Below, one piece after another: positions 12,901 through 26,202 of a DNA stretch of 64,000 nt (the stretch's first letter is position 1; each line of letters starts with the position of its first letter). The position numbers and the translations under genes are program-made. The stretch is from NCBI GenBank assembly GCA_023935145.1, contig CM043705.1:59192584-59256583 (forward strand). The letters are read 5' to 3'. Source of the stretch: Bretschneidera sinensis (lineage: Eukaryota > Streptophyta > Magnoliopsida > Brassicales > Akaniaceae). The notes beneath the pieces were generated by a model that was given only the letters and a program-made list of their open reading frames with translations, ran no database searches and was not told the origin of the DNA.

Positions 12901-13529
12901 ACAACGCTCCCTATGACACCCAAGAGCGCCGCCTTGGCCTTAAACCCCTCGCTCTTGAGCAGCTTCCCCATCTTTGGCAGAACCTTCCTCAGCTGCTCGA
13001 CATCCGGGTCCGGCGCCGCCTCAACAGCCGCCGCGAGACACATCGCCGCTCCGATCTGAACATTGGCGTCGTGGTCGTGCGTCAGCACGTCAATCAACGG
13101 CCTGGAGAGGACGCAGAATGGCGGCCTCGTGATGCAGGAGGACATAGAGGCGGATGCGGAGGCGCAGGCGGATCTGACGGCGGAGTCGGAGTCACGGAGG
13201 CGACGGAGGACGGTGGAGACCATCTTGGGGAGGTGAGGGGAGAGGGAGTTTCCGTGGGAGTGGGAGAGCATGGAGAGGAGAGCAACGCAATGCTTGCGGA
13301 CGGGAGACTTGGAGGAGGAGTCCGTGTTGTGGAGACAGCTGAGAAACGGAGAGAAGGTGTCTTGGGTGAGGCTCCTTGCGATGGATTCGAGCTCTGTGGC
13401 GGCGAGAGCGAGCGTGTCGCGGTCGGAAAGCTTGTTGAGACAGGTGATGACTCGCTGCTTGAGATCGTGAGCCGATGAAGACGGTGGCTGCGGTTTTGGG
13501 CTCGTTCCAGATCGGTTTTGGAGAGACAT
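9946..13529 (-). CDS. TOR1L: TORTIFOLIA1/SPIRAL2-like microtubule-associated protein
   Basis: Family members bind cortical microtubules and influence directional cell growth. Coding exons on the minus strand: 13529-12705, 12537-12432, 12150-11579, 10989-10472 and a proposed 13-nt last exon 9958-9946. Phases agree throughout, giving 677 aa. The first exon (275 aa) begins MSLQNRSGTSPKPQPPSSSA and forms the HEAT-repeat (TOG-like) array with VRKHCVALLSMLSH, LIDVLTHDHDANVQIGAAMC and EDWAARKAAADALGRVAL. Exon 2 carries KIVRETMNRMLELWKQVPG. A charged linker follows, then a coiled segment at about 475-530 (IREQLAQIENQQSNLLELLQ, then FIGSSQSGINSLESRVHGLE and MALDEISYDLA) typical of TOR1-like proteins. 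The tail has no domain I recognise. The long C-terminal domain of TOR1 itself is absent, so this is a TOR1L-type member. Only the C-terminal end is uncertain: without the last splice the frame would end in RRY at about 10465. Confidence 0.9.
10990..11578 (-). other. Intron 3 of the TOR1-like gene
   Basis: A 589-nt intron between the coiled-coil exon pieces, with a GTATGT donor and a CTAG acceptor. Short open frames inside it (for example 10996-11202) are not conserved protein and are judged spurious. Confidence 0.8.
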
Positions 13530-13559
13530 TGTGGTGATTCTTCTGCTTTCGTGTGTTTT

Positions 13560-16500
13560 AGTTATTTGGCATTGAGCAATAGCAAGAGCTAAGTACTGGT
13601 TTCGGTGGATTTCCTGGGATTTGGCGGCAGAGAAGTGGTGGTGGTGGTGTTAGTTGGTATTTGGTACGCTATTTAAATGTTAGAGGGAAAAACCGGTTTT
13701 TTCGCCTGCCAGTTATAAAAGGCATCATTGCAAGATTAATTATTAGATAAAAAGTGTTAAAATAAATCAATAATTATATAATCACTGTAAATAAAGAATA
13801 TATATAATTCATTAGGAAAAAAATCATTAATAATTATTCACAATTGAATTATTAATTTATAGCATTTTTTATTTTGGAATTGTTGAGAAAATACCAAATA
13901 TAATTTTTTTTTGTTTTTTCAATTGAAAGCATAGTATTAAAAGTAGAAGAAATTTATGACCGGTTCGGATTTAAAGCCATCGTTTTAAGGGATTGATTCT
14001 AAAACTGTGAAGTAAAACATATAATATATTGTTTTTGCATGTAGATTTGAATCTTTTTTCCGGTAAAAACTGTGAATTAAAACATGCAATACACTGCTTT
14101 AGTGTTTTTATATATGAATTTGGACTCTTTAAATTTCGAGATTCAATAGGGATGAATTTATAATCAAAATTTATGTGTATTGTATGTTTTACTTAATAGA
14201 ATTTTACAGTAGAAGAGTCAATCATATTTTTTAGACCTGTTAAAAACTTCAATGACAATTTTAAAGAATTTCAATGATAACAATTATTTTTTAGTAGGAC
14301 ACTACCTGTGAAATTCTTCAATATTACTAATAAAATTTTCAATAGGTTTTAGTCCTTGACAAACTAATTTTTTTTTTTCTAAAAGTAGTTTAGGATAGTT
14401 GGAGTAAAGAGGCAATAACTTGTTCTCATAATTTGGGGTTTATGCTCACATGGGATAGCTGACTGCTAGAGGTACAAAACAAAACATTATCTGTTTGCAA
14501 ACATTTAAATTGTAGCTTACTATAAGGAAAGTGGAAATATCATGGAAAATAAAAGATAACTGATCATCATATTCTGACAATTAATTAGGGTTTTTTCCCA
14601 TTATCATAATAAGCTAAATTACAAGAAGTGTAAATCATGAACTAATAGAAAATTTGTTTCCCTGCATAATAATAGAGGAATGAGTATTCATAGGTCACAG
14701 GAGCTAAAACCAATGAGCTGGTAACTAGAATATCCCAACTGGAGAGTTTTGACTCATTCCCCTTCTCAGACAACTAGTACATCTAAAATTCTAAAACCTC
14801 TGCAACATTTTGACAAGTTCTGCTGTGGAGCACAACCTTAAAATATTTTCTATAAATTAACTTTTGTAATTTTTTATTTAAATTATTTTTTTAAAATTTA
14901 ATGACAAATTATACTACACTACTTTCAAGTTCGTTTAAATCATACTAACATATCAAACTTTTTTAAAACAATACCTTTCCACCATCAAAAAGGTCAAAAT
15001 AAATTTCTTTCAAGAGTCAAAATTTTAATTGGATATTACTTTTGATGATAACCAAAGTATTCTTAGAGAGGAAATGCTACTTTTTAAAAAAGAGAAGCAT
15101 TAGTGATGAAATATATTTAACAAGAAATTTTTAGGGTTTTTTTTTATAAAAAATTTATCATCTCTCTTTTTCGAAAATTGTTAAAGGTATTAATATAAAT
15201 GTATTTATATTCTATTATATAGTATAAAATAAATTTTACTTCATATATTTTATATTTTAAAAATTATTATGATATGCATATCTATTATATTCTTGAATAA
15301 ATGAAAATCAAAGATAAACATGAAAGAAAATTAAATATTTTTAAATGAAAAGTTTGTTGATATATTTTTTTATAAAATTAAATAGCTTGACATATCAAAT
15401 AAATAAATATAAAAGACCACCATAAAATAAAAATAAAAGACAAACTTTTCTATTTTAAAAATTAAAATGACATTGTATATTTTATTTTTTTTAAAAAAAT
15501 ATAAATTCAAATAACCTAAAAATTTAGGTTATAAACAATTTTAAGATAAATAGAATTATTAAACTTATCATAATCATTTAGAGATATTTTAACACTAAAG
15601 ATATTTTAGTTATCATGAAAATAATATCCAATTAAAATTTTAATTTTTCAAATAAATTTATTTTAAAACTAATTGATGTTGAAAATTGATATTTTGAATT
15701 GAATCGTAAATTTTAAAAAGATTTGATGCTTTAGTATAATTTCAATAAATTTAAAAATAGTTTTCAATGAAATTTACCCTAAATTTATATATGACAATGT
15801 AGCTAAATACATGAACGACATATGTAATGTGAATCATGTTATAACGTCATCCAAAAGGGCATCTCTCTTTGTGCCTGTAATGGATGAAAATTTAAGAGAG
15901 AGAGAGAGAGAGAGGGAGAGATTCTCAATTCGACAAAAAGAAAGGATTTTTATTTAATTGCTCCATAATGAAGGGGGAGTAAATCTAGGTGGGAGAGCTT
16001 AAATGTGGCGCATGTGAAAGGAGATTAAGGAGGCAGATTTGTACAGGCAATCACGTGACAACGAGGGTGGATATTCAATGAACTTAATCTAGAGTTTCAG
16101 ATACAAAAAATCCCAACATTGTTGACTATATTGGATTTTGGGTGTGGTGTAAAAGATGCCCGTCCTCCAAATTTACCAGTTGCAGTAAAATTTGGAAACT
16201 ACAATCATTTTCTTCTTTTATCTTTTTTTGTTAGATTCTCCCTTAGTAAAGATCTGGCCCACAGATAATGAAGCCCTACCATCTGATTGATCATTGATAG
16301 ATTTGAAACCCACCAAATCCCATCCGTCTTATTAGAGCTAGCCACGAGGCCAATCGTGGTATTTGAAAACTCAAACTCAACTCGCAGCCTTAATATATTA
16401 ATTGAGTTCGAATCGAATTGAAAACTCACGCAACTGAATTTAAATTCACGTTTAGGATCATTTTAATAAGTTCAAACTCAATTCAAATTCATTTTAGTAA

Positions 16501-16600
16501 ATTTGAGTTCGATTCGATTTAATTCGAATATGACTCGAGTTTAAACTCAAAAGTGATATCGTTAAGTCAATGTTTGAATCATCACTTAATTTATGGTATT
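13560..16600. other. AT-rich intergenic DNA
   Basis: Upstream region of the TOR1-like gene followed by long AT-rich sequence. It holds a (GA)n tract at about 15895-15920. A TTTAAATAG-like element near 13668-13676 on the minus strand could serve as TATA box of the TOR1-like gene. No coding region is supported. Confidence 0.4.
15894..15921. repeat. (GA)n microsatellite
   Basis: An uninterrupted GA/AG dinucleotide run of about 20 nt followed by GGGAGAG. Simple repeat with no associated gene. Confidence 0.9.
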
Positions 16601-16609
16601 GTAATTTTT

Positions 16610-16930
16610 TTATAGTTGATTTTATTTTTCATCCTTTAACTTTGGTCTACATCCTATTTTAGCATTAATCCAATTGTCAAGTAACCAGTTAAAATTTAGA
16701 TGAGACAACGTTGAATTGGAATTAATCATCATAATAGGTTGAGATTCAACTGTTTTAAACTTAACAGAAGAACTTGGACACCTACTTAAATTTTAACTGG
16801 ACACTAGACATAATGATCCAATTGAGTTAAATGCTATACGTTAAGGACCTAATTAATACGATTTAAACTTCAAAAACTCAAATGGGATGCAAACTAAAAT
16901 TGAAAGACAATAAATAAAATTTATTTTTTT
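16610..16930. mobile_element. Possible long-TIR MITE remnant
   Basis: The left end (GATTTTATTTTTCATCCTTT, then AACTTTGGTCTACATCC) resembles the reverse complement of the right end (TTTTATTTATTGTCTTTCAA, then TTTTAGTTTGCATCC). These arms of about 60 bp enclose about 200 bp. Long imperfect arms of this kind suggest a Mutator-like MITE. It sits within a stretch rich in TCGAGT/ATTCGA motifs (16330-17120). No clear target duplication was found. Confidence 0.4.
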
Positions 16931-19900
16931 ATATTTATAATAAAATATATTATTTAATCAAATAATTATAATCAAATCGATTCACGAACCAAACAAATCG
17001 AATTTTTTATTATTTAAATTTAAATTGTTTAGATAAACAAGTGAAACTCGAGTTCAGCTTATAACAAAAAAAAAAAAAAAACGCCTAATCAAACCAAGTC
17101 TAAACTAATCCAACCATAATATGCTCGCGAACTACTCGACTCATGGCCAGCCAAACATTTGATGTATTTACTTCTTTAGAAGACTTAGCTCAACTTGGGA
17201 GACATGTGGTGCATGTGCTGAAGATCATGATGATAATGTGTTTCATTTAGCAAGGGACCTACCCAATTGTGGGGTTGCCAAACCGTCAACACCCTATCAA
17301 TCTAACCTAGCAACCTACTATTTTCCTTAGCACAATTACAGCATCTAAAGAGTCTAAATTAACTTTTTCAACTGAAAGTGTTTGGGGAAAGGAAAAGAAG
17401 CCCTAGTTGATGTTAAAGTTTACTTGGTTGCTTAGCAAAAAAGAAAAAAAAAGGATGGTAAAAGAATAAAGATGCCCTGCCCCCCGTGAATTAAGTTGAT
17501 CTGCAGTAAATGATATTGAACATGAAGAGGGTGACTAAAGATAGAAGCTAATCCGCTCCCGTGAAAGTGTGATTATTTTCATGTCCCTTAATTTGAAGGG
17601 AAGATATATGGTGACACAAGAACCCATGTGACCCCTTTGATATATGATAACAAACGGTTTGGCAGTTTTTGGCCTTGTGTTGTTATTATCAGATTGTGTC
17701 ACTGCTCGTTAGGACCAAACAAGCAAGTTAATTTTAGGCTTTGCTTGTTCTTTTCTTTTTTCCTTCCCAATTTTGTTAAAATTTTTAATTAGCTTATGGA
17801 AAACATGACAATGAAATTGGCTATTTTTTTGGCAATGGGTTCTGAAATTCTATTAGTTAAAAATCTTACAAGCATAACGTGATCACTTACACATGATAGT
17901 GTGATAGTAACTAATATATATGTAAGGTTTAATGAACCTACAAGAAATTTAAACTAATATTTTTGGAGATGAGTTTATAGGATTACGAATGGTTTTCAAA
18001 TCGACCTAAACTCAATACCATATCGATGTGTGATATTTAGCTAGACACGAGCTCATTCCAAATACCATGTGGACATGTAGTATATGGATTGTCCACGAGC
18101 TCATCCTCGCTCCAATGTGGTTGTGTGGTATTTGAGCTGTGTTGGAAATATAGTGATATTTCAAAATTTAAAAACCATTTCCCTACAATGAGTTTCGCCT
18201 ATACCATAAACTTACAATCGTAACCTGCTGCAGTAGTCTACAACCATATTTATCACATTAGCAAGTTATACTTTCTGGTCAGTTACATTAGCCAGTAACT
18301 TTTTGTAGACAATCTTGATTGAAAAAATATCACAACATTGGGGATTCAACTTCATCCCTTGTTTAGTTTCCAAAAAAGATGGAGGATTACTGTTAAAATC
18401 ACATCAGGTAAGCTCAATTACTTCAGCAAATATGCCTTAAAAAGCTTTCAAATTAATTACACGTTTATAGCTCTATATACGTAAAAGATAATTTGTTTAA
18501 GTTGTGACATTGAAGTATTAGATTAACCAAACCATAACAACTAATTTTGGAGTTTTAGCAGATTAGAAATTGAGTTCCTAACTAATTATGCATCAAATAC
18601 TACCAACTTCATCAAGAAAAGTGTGTGCAGATTACCATTGTCCTAAGCTTTTAGTGCTGTATAATAATTAGTTCAATCCAACATTTGAACTAATTTTAGT
18701 GTGAAAAAAAAATGAAAACTATAAGACATGTTTTATTAATGTTTTCAAAAATAAATTTTTGAAAATTATTCTCGAAAACATAATTTGTTTTTGAAAACAA
18801 TTTCTAATGAAGTTTACATTTGAATAGAAGAAAAAACATCTATTTAAGTACATAGTTAGGATTACTAATTTAAGCTAAGTAATTAAACACTCATATACTG
18901 ATCTATAACGAATCCATTGATTAAATGGTATAAATTTCATCAGCAGATCTTTTGTAGATTTGATAATCTAGATGGTCCCATCAGGTATGACATCTAATTT
19001 CACATCTTCATTTTAGTATGGCATGGGAATCAAATATATGTGGACTACGCACAATAAATGCCCAAAAAGAGAAACTGCTACTTTTTAAATGAAAAGGTAC
19101 AGTAAGCACTCAAAGAACCCCAAAAAAATGCAAACACATGAGGTCAATTTAAGAACCATATTACCAAGAGGCTTTTTTCTTTTCTTTCAGATAAAAAAAA
19201 GAAGTGTCAAAACTGATGGTCAGCAAATAGAGGTTAGGAAGAGAAGGAGGAGTCATTTGAACTTGAGAGAGTATGCATGTGCTTTGCATGTTGGGACTTG
19301 TTTGTGCCAATAGCATTTCTTAACAATTCTGCAGTTAGAATAAGATTTAACTGGGGCTGGATTACTGTCTCCATCTGGTTAAATATTGGTGAAAAAAACT
19401 GGGGTTTTCTCCTTATCTATATTTTTTAAAAGAAAATATAAAATCTTTGACTATTTAATAATACTTTAGCATAATTGTAAAACCAAACAGCCAAGGATTT
19501 GGAAAGTATAGGACGGTATAAGGCTTCGGCCATGCTTTGACAAAAAATTAAAATATTGAGGAACATAGTCTCAATAATTTTAAGGGCATTTTGCCATTGA
19601 AGAAGTCATATATTCTGGTCTTTATGACTCCATTTTATACCCATAAGAATCTGACAATTTATAATTGAAGCAGAAGATTCAAAAAGAAGAGGACAAAATT
19701 AAAATATTTTTTTTTTATAAAAAAAATCCATATGATCAATGTCCATGGAAAGTGAGTCACATATTAGCATTAATCCGTGGAAAAAAATCATCTGCCGTTG
19801 AGATCTCTTGAAAATTTTGTGATTTTTAAATCCAGCACCTACAACACCAATTAAGAACAAAAATCCCACCTGCAAAGGATTCTTTCCTATTTTGTGGATC
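16931..19900. other. AT-rich intergenic DNA
   Basis: No gene is supported. Around 17990-18140 there are partly repeated phrases (ACGAGCTCAT..., CCATGTGGACATG) suggesting an old repeat. A 74-aa open frame at 19089-19313 has no family similarity I can see. Confidence 0.4.
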
Positions 19901-19904
19901 TAAA

Positions 19905-20632
19905 GATTATGAGTGTGTTTAATAGAAGAGAAAAGTATGAAAAAAAAAAGTGAAAGGATAAAAATTTAGAATGATAAAAAAATAAGAAGATTAATTTTTT
20001 TTATGTGTTTAGTAGAGATGATAGAAAGTTAAAAAGAAAGAAAATAGTTTTCTCTTGCACCTTGTTTAGTAACTTAAAAAAGTGATAGGAAAGAAAATGT
20101 AAATAGTATTATTTTTAGCATTATATTTTTCATAATGTTGATGGTTATTAATATGAGAGTTTAAATAAAAATTAATTGGTGAATTGATAATCTCATTTAA
20201 TTTCTCTGTCATGTTTACTCTTCAAATCAACGTTGAATCTAGAAATTTTTATTAGTGGAAGCGATATATGAAAATGTGAATTCAAACCCTAAAATGGAAA
20301 ATCGTGAAAGGACATAGGAAGGGTTGACCTATTTGGTTTAAGACAATTACTTTTTAGGGATTAAGATTACGACGATAATTAATTTATTTTAGTGGAAGTA
20401 ATTTAGAATGTACTTATAATTTACTTTTTTTTCTAAAGTTAAATGGATGCAGTTGATCCCACTGCCCCATGGTCTATTATGGTTTACATATAAGAATAAA
20501 ACAACAATCTTTTTAATTTTCTTTTCTCTTATTTTTCTTTTTTACTAAATAAGAGAAAAATTCATTTACATTTTTTTTTTATTTTTCTTTCCTCTTATTT
20601 TTTGTCTTTTACTAAACAATCTTAAAAACTGA
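19905..20632. mobile_element. Possible hAT-like non-autonomous element
   Basis: The left end (GTGTGTTTAATAGAAGAGAA) and the reverse complement of the right end (GATTGTTTAGTAAAAGACAA) are alike, and both continue into purine-rich AAGAGGAAAG-type sequence. The interior has a matching purine-rich and pyrimidine-rich pair. This is the style of plant hAT MITEs with a TGTTTAGTA end. The target duplication is not clear, so this is only a candidate. Confidence 0.35.
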
Positions 20633-20639
20633 GTATTGA

Positions 20640-21475
20640 ATCTGACTTATGTTATCAGTTTTATATATAATATTTTGAAGTGTGTTTTTTTAATCAATTT
20701 TTGTAAAAAAATAATCTCTTGCCAAGTGTATGGGAATTCAGATAATTTCAAGCTTAGACTGAATTATTAATTTACTTTCTATTTAAGAACCTTAGCTAGG
20801 ATTCAGTGAATAATACGCAATGATCACAAAGATATGGGCAACCACATTGAGTACATCCAAGGAGAAGGGCAAGTAGATTTGCAGACATAAATGTGTATAT
20901 AGGGGCCAATTGCCCATTTGTTTGTTGTATTGTTGTTTGACCAAGAGGCAGACCCCATCTGATCAGCTTGTCCTTGGATCACTAGGCCTTCACATGGGGA
21001 ACCCAAATTGTGACCAAAACCATCGAATTCCTTTCACTATCCTCTTCCATGTGTGTTTCCCTTCTAAGGTGACAGCTGCACATGTTAACATACTGTGTTG
21101 GGAAGAAGAAAGCCATGAGAGTATGGACATTATTTATTGTATCTCCACAAAACATTCTCTTATTGGTCACCCATTGCCACGTGATGGTCCATTGTTTGGC
21201 CTCATTGAATTTTTCATTTTTCTGTGTTAATTATAATCCTATTTTGTCTTGGGTTTGACAGTCCTGTAAGTTCTCATGATTGATGATAACTTTTTAGAAT
21301 TTTTTATCAGCATTCGTTGCAGACCACAATTTTACGTCGGAAATTTTTTTTAGTGATAATTGTTAAGTAGTTTTTTAAGTATCATCCGTATTACACTATT
21401 CGTGTTATTAGTGACAATTAACAATGAAATAATCATTATTAAAATTTGGATCCTTTGATTATGATTATCATTAAA
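20640..21475. other. Intergenic DNA left of the chromovirus
   Basis: Contains an open frame of 106 codons at 20910-21230 on the plus strand without a recognisable domain or splice partner. It is recorded as non-coding. Confidence 0.4.
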
Positions 21476-21480
21476 GAAAT

Positions 21481-21881
21481 TGTCAGGACCAAAAATTATG
21501 AAATGGGAGTGATTGATGCTTACCATTAATCATTAAATAAATGTTATTTTTTTAATAAATGTTATTTCTTTTTAATAAATTTGTGCTACAATTATGCGAT
21601 TGTAATTTTCCTTTCTGTAAGAATGTTTTATTATTTATTCCATCAAAAGATGTTCGTTATTTAATAGCTTGAGGCCAAGAGTGAATAGATATCATCAGTA
21701 TTATCTTCAACTTTGTGTTGAGGTAGAGTTATGGTTTTTTTCGAATTAAACCAACTAAAGAGACCTAGGATCCCTCGAAGTGTCCTACAAAATTCCATCA
21801 TAGTTAAAGCATGCAAGAACGATCCTTGTTCTCTACCCATTCATAAACCCACTACGAGGTTGCAAACTCTGGCCCGTAACA
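21481..21881 (+). repeat. 5' LTR of chromovirus
   Basis: Begins TGTCAGGACC and ends GTAACA. It matches 26203-26607 along its whole length, for example ATTATGCGATTGTAATTTTC and CCCACTACGA near the end. Several small indels separate the copies. Confidence 0.92.
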
Positions 21882-21883
21882 AC

Positions 21884-21900
21884 TGGGTATCAGAGCCAGG
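21884..21900 (+). other. Primer binding site (Met tRNA type)
   Basis: TGGGTATCAGAGCCAGG lies two bases after the 5' LTR. It resembles the TGGTATCAGAGC site used with methionine tRNA in many plant retroelements, with one extra G. Confidence 0.75.
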
Positions 21901-21979
21901 CATGTCCGACCACTGTCTCAAGCAAGTGGAGAATGAGCTTGGCTTACTGGCTGCGGGCCAAAAGGAACTACAATAAGCT

Positions 21980-22872
21980 ATGAAGGCAAGTGAAGAACGT
22001 CTCTTGAAACATATCGAGAGCATGTTTGCTTGTTTTTCTACGCGGAGTGGAGGACATGACGATGATGCCGAGTCTTCTCGTGGGCCCCGTCGTAGCCTTT
22101 TGGGAGGAGGCTCTCTCGCACCCAAATCACTAAGTTGGACTTTCCATGCTATGATGGCATGGATGATCCAATCGGATGGATTTGTCAAGTAGAGCAATTT
22201 TTTCGAGTTCCAAGGCACGGAAGAGGCGGAAAAACTCCCATGGTCGATTATCACTTGTATGGCAATGTCCAATTGTGGTATCAACGTTTCAAAAATCGGC
22301 AAGAAGGCGTCAATTGGGAAGTTTTTAAGTACACGTTGCATTTACGATACGGGCCTTCAAGATACCAAATTTTTTTTGGGGATCTCACGAAGCTTAAACA
22401 AACGGGAAGCATCCGCGATTACCAAATGGACTTTGACCATTTGTTACATCGAGCTGGTCATTTGTCCGAAGAACAAGTTGGGTGTTTTGTGAGCCGGTTA
22501 AAGGAGGCAATACGAGTTGACATGCAAGCATGTAATCCAATTTCATTATCTGCCGCTATCGGTCTTGCACGACTTTATGAGTCTCGTACGTAAGACCAAC
22601 GGAAGGGAGGGTATGTGGAACCTCAAAAGGCTTCATCCACCATGGAACATCCACCCTTACCCTCAGCATCTCTTACCAGAGCTCGTACCCCCACCATCAA
22701 GAGGTTGAGTCCGGCTGAGTTACAAGAAAGGAGGACACGCAGATTATGCTTCAATTGTGACAAAAAAATTTCCCCGGGCCATCGTTGCAAGAAGTTATTT
22801 TTAATAGAAGGAATTTTTCCTTTTATTGAGGAGCCGTTGGATGAGACTACCATCGAGGAGGAAGCAGAATAA
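21980..22872 (+). pseudogene. Broken gag of chromovirus
   Basis: The gag begins around MKASEERLLKHIESMFACFS, then a frameshift near 22130 moves into DFPCYDGMDDPIGWICQVEQ (retrotransposon gag domain, to RLKEAIRVDMQA near 22530). A stop follows at 22591. The same protein continues with a zinc knuckle CFNCDKKISPGHRCKK near 22750-22797 and ends at a stop at 22870. Gag would form the virus-like particle around the RNA; this copy cannot make it intact. Confidence 0.85.
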
Positions 22873-25800
22873 GTGATTCCTGAAATTAGTTTCCATGCTA
22901 TTTCAGGAAATGCGGCACCTCAAACCATGCGTTTTTTTGGAAAAATTGGAGATTCCATAGTTACAATATTGGTGGATTCTGGTAGCACTCATAACTTTTT
23001 AAATTCAAAGTTAGCTACCAAAATAGGAATTTATCCTACAAAGAAAGGAGAATTTTCGGTTCAAGTGGCGGATGGAAATAAAACGAAAAGTGAAGGATTG
23101 TGTGAAAGGCTCCCTATTTTAGTGCAAAAGGTTCAATTTCACGTGGATTTTTACTTTTTATTGGTGGAAGGATGTGATGCCGTTTTTGGAACTCAATGGC
23201 TTAAAAAACGGGTCCAATTATTTGGGAATTCAATGAGCTATGGATATGATTTTATTAGGAGGGGAAAATAGTAGAGTTACGTGGGACAAGAGGGCCTAGC
23301 AATAAAATCATGAGTGATCATGATTTAGAGGTGCAGCTGCGGAATTACAATTCAATTCCTTAAACTTGGGAGAGAAGCAAGGAGTTGCGGCAACAAATTT
23401 AAATCCGGATTTAATGGCTATTTTGAATCAACATTTGGCCATTTTTCAAGAGATTCAAGGCTTGCCACCTCAGCGATCTCAAGACCACAAAATTCCATTG
23501 GAAAAGGGAGCGAATCCAATCTCAATCAAGCCTTATCGGTATCCCTGTTACTAAAAAAATGAGATTGAAAAAATGATCAAGGGGCTATTGTCATTCGGTG
23601 TGGTAAGGCCTAGCACGAGTCCATACTCTTCTCCCATGCTATTGGTTAAAAAACAAGATGGCTCTTGGAGGCTTTGTGTGGATTATCAGGCACTCAACAA
23701 CATTTCCATCAAGGATAAATATCCAATACCTGTTATTGATGAATTATTGGATGAATTGCATAGTGCACGATTTTTTACAAAGCTTGATTTGAGGTCGGGG
23801 TACCATCAAATCCGTATGTACCCAGAAGATGTTGAGAAAACAGCTTTTCGCACGCATCAAGGCCACTACAAATTTTTAGTGATGCCTTTTGGTCTCACTA
23901 ATGCACCGACAACCTTCCAAAGTGTCATGAATGAGGTATTCAAGGAATTTCTTCGTAAATTCGTCTTGGTATTTTTTGATGATATTCTTATTTTTAGCAA
24001 ATCTTGGGAGGATCACTTATTACATGTTGGGCATGTGCTACATGTTTTGCAAGCTAACAAGTTTTTTGTCAAGCTTGAAAAATGTCAATTTGGACAAGAA
24101 GAAGTAGGCTACTTGGGTCACGTGATTTCTCATCGTGGCGTAGCCATGGACCCAGAGAAAATTTCCTCCATGATGACATGGCCCAAACTAACTAGCTTGA
24201 AGGGGTTGATAGGTTTTTTGGGCCTCACTGGTTACTACCGAAAATTCATTGACCATTACGGGATGATCGCTCAACCCTTAACAAATATGCTCAAAAAAGA
24301 TTCTTTTAAATGGAGTTCTGCCACCGGGCAAGCATTTGAAGAATTAAAAATGGCAATGACTTCCGGACCCGTACTTGCTCTACCGATTTTTCTCAACCAT
24401 TTATTGTGGAGTGTGATGCCTCCGGTGTGGGTTTGGGTGCAGTGCTCATGCAAGGAGACCGACCAATTGCTTTTTTTAGCCAAGCTCTACATGGAAAAAA
24501 TCTTGCATTATCCACGTATGAGAAGGAAATGTTAGCCTTGGTTAAGACGGTCCAAAAATGGCGTCCATATCTTTTAAGAGCCAAATTTATTGTCCGAACA
24601 GACCAAAAAGGCTTGCAATTTTTGTTGGGTCAAACTATTACTACGGCTGCTCAACAAAAATGGTTGATGAAGGTCTTGGGATTTGATTTTCAAATTCACT
24701 ACAAAAAAGGTAAGGAAAATTCTACCGCAGATGCCCTTTCTCGAAAATTTGAAATTCATGCAATATCTTCTCCTATTCCTAATTGGGTGGATCTCGTAAA
24801 ATCAGAACTTTCAGCTAATTCCCATTTGCAGGAATTGGTGGAGAAAATCAAGGAAAGAGAAGCATTGGGACCGTGGCTATTCAAGGAAGGATTGATTTTC
24901 TTTAAGGATCAGATTTATCTCTTGCCCATATCCGAATTGATTATTCTTATAATCAAGGAATTCTATTCCAACACGCATGAAGGGATCCACAAATCTCTCC
25001 ACATAATCAAATCAGTTTTTTATTGAAAAGGCATGAAGGGGCACGTACGAAAATTTATCCAAGAGTGTGATGTTTGTCAAAAAAGTAAGGTGGACCAAGT
25101 CAAGCCAGCGAGTTTACTCAGCCCTCTCCCAATTCCTCGCCATGTGTGGCCAGAAATTTCCATGGATTTTGTGGATGGCTTGCCAACATCTAGAGGTAAC
25201 TCTATCATTTTTGTGGTCGTTGACCGATTATCCAAATATAGTCATTTTATTCCCATTAAAGACCCTTACACAGCCACCACAGTTGCCCAAACATTTTTTG
25301 ACCACACATTCAAGTTTCATGGCATGCCCAAGTCTATTGTGTTTAATCGTGACCCAGTATTCACAAGTTTTTTTAGAAGAATTTATTTTTATTAAATGGA
25401 GTTAAATTCAATTTTAACTCGGCTTATCACCCACAAACCGACGGTCAAACCAAAGTGGTCAAGAAGACAATGGAGATGTACTTGCGGTGTTTCACTAGTT
25501 TTAAGCCCAAAGAGTGGGCGATTTGGCTTCCGTGGGCAGAATATTGTTACAATACAAGCATCCACTCTTCAACCAAAAAGACACCATTCGAAATTGTCTA
25601 TGGGCGCGAACCTTCCACTTTAGTTGCCTATGTTCATGGCACTTCGCATGTGGATTCTGTTGACAAATTTCTACTTGAAAGGAATGTGGTGATTAAGGAT
25701 GTCAAAGCCAATTTGAAAATTGCACAGGAGTGAATGAGGAAATATTATGATGAGAAGCGCACAGATAGGAGTTTTCAAGTGGGCAAATTTGTCTATCTAA

Positions 25801-26160
25801 AATTGCGCCCATATCATCAGCTTTCATTGGCTCAACAGAAAAATCTCAAGCTTAGTCCCAAATTTTTTGGTCCATTTAACATTTTATCCAAGATTGACAC
25901 TGTTGCATATAAATTGGAGTTACCCCCCGAATCTAAATTACATCTAGTTTTTCATGTTTCTCTCCTTAAAAGGAGGATTGGAGATCAAGAGAAAATCTCT
26001 CCCACTCTACTCGAATTACCAGCAAAATCGGCACTCCACCCACTTCCTCAAGCCATTTTGGAAACTCGCAAAAAACGAGGAGAAATTGAAGCTCTTATTC
26101 ATTGGCAAAATCTCTCTCCGGTGAGGCAACATGGGAAAATCTGGCAGAATTGAAGACATG
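22873..26160 (+). pseudogene. Broken protease-RT-RNase H-integrase of chromovirus
   Basis: Aspartic protease motif ILVDSGSTHNFLNSKLA lies near 22966. A stop at 23269 and another at 23552 precede the RT (23573-24410) with KLDLRSGYHQIRM and the catalytic VFFDDILIFS. A frameshift near 24400 leads to RNase H (ECDASGVGLGAVL, RTDQKGLQFLL, STADALSRK; to about 24750). Integrase follows with THEGIHKSLH, a stop at 25023, then CDVCQKSK and MDFVDGLPTS. It is broken again at about 25393 and 25730. The tail carries EALIHWQNLSP near 26090, a chromodomain-like end, which places it among chromoviruses. At least five breaks are visible. Confidence 0.88.
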
Positions 26161-26188
26161 CTTTTTCCTTGAGGACAAGGAAATTTTT

Positions 26189-26202
26189 AAGGAGGAAAGA
26201 GT
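26189..26202 (+). other. Polypurine tract of chromovirus
   Basis: AAGGAGGAAAGAG lies just before the TGTC start of the 3' LTR, where plus-strand DNA synthesis is primed in LTR elements. Confidence 0.7.

Noticed and set aside
13071..13478. 135-codon open frame on the plus strand
   Set aside because: It is the antisense shadow of the GC-rich first exon of the TOR1-like gene.
16052..16072. Resemblance of TGACAACGAGGGTGG to the start of miR535
   Set aside because: Only the first ten or so bases agree, and no hairpin partner was seen nearby.
20910..21230. 106-codon plus-strand frame
   Set aside because: No recognisable domain, no splice partner, and no promoter features beyond chance.
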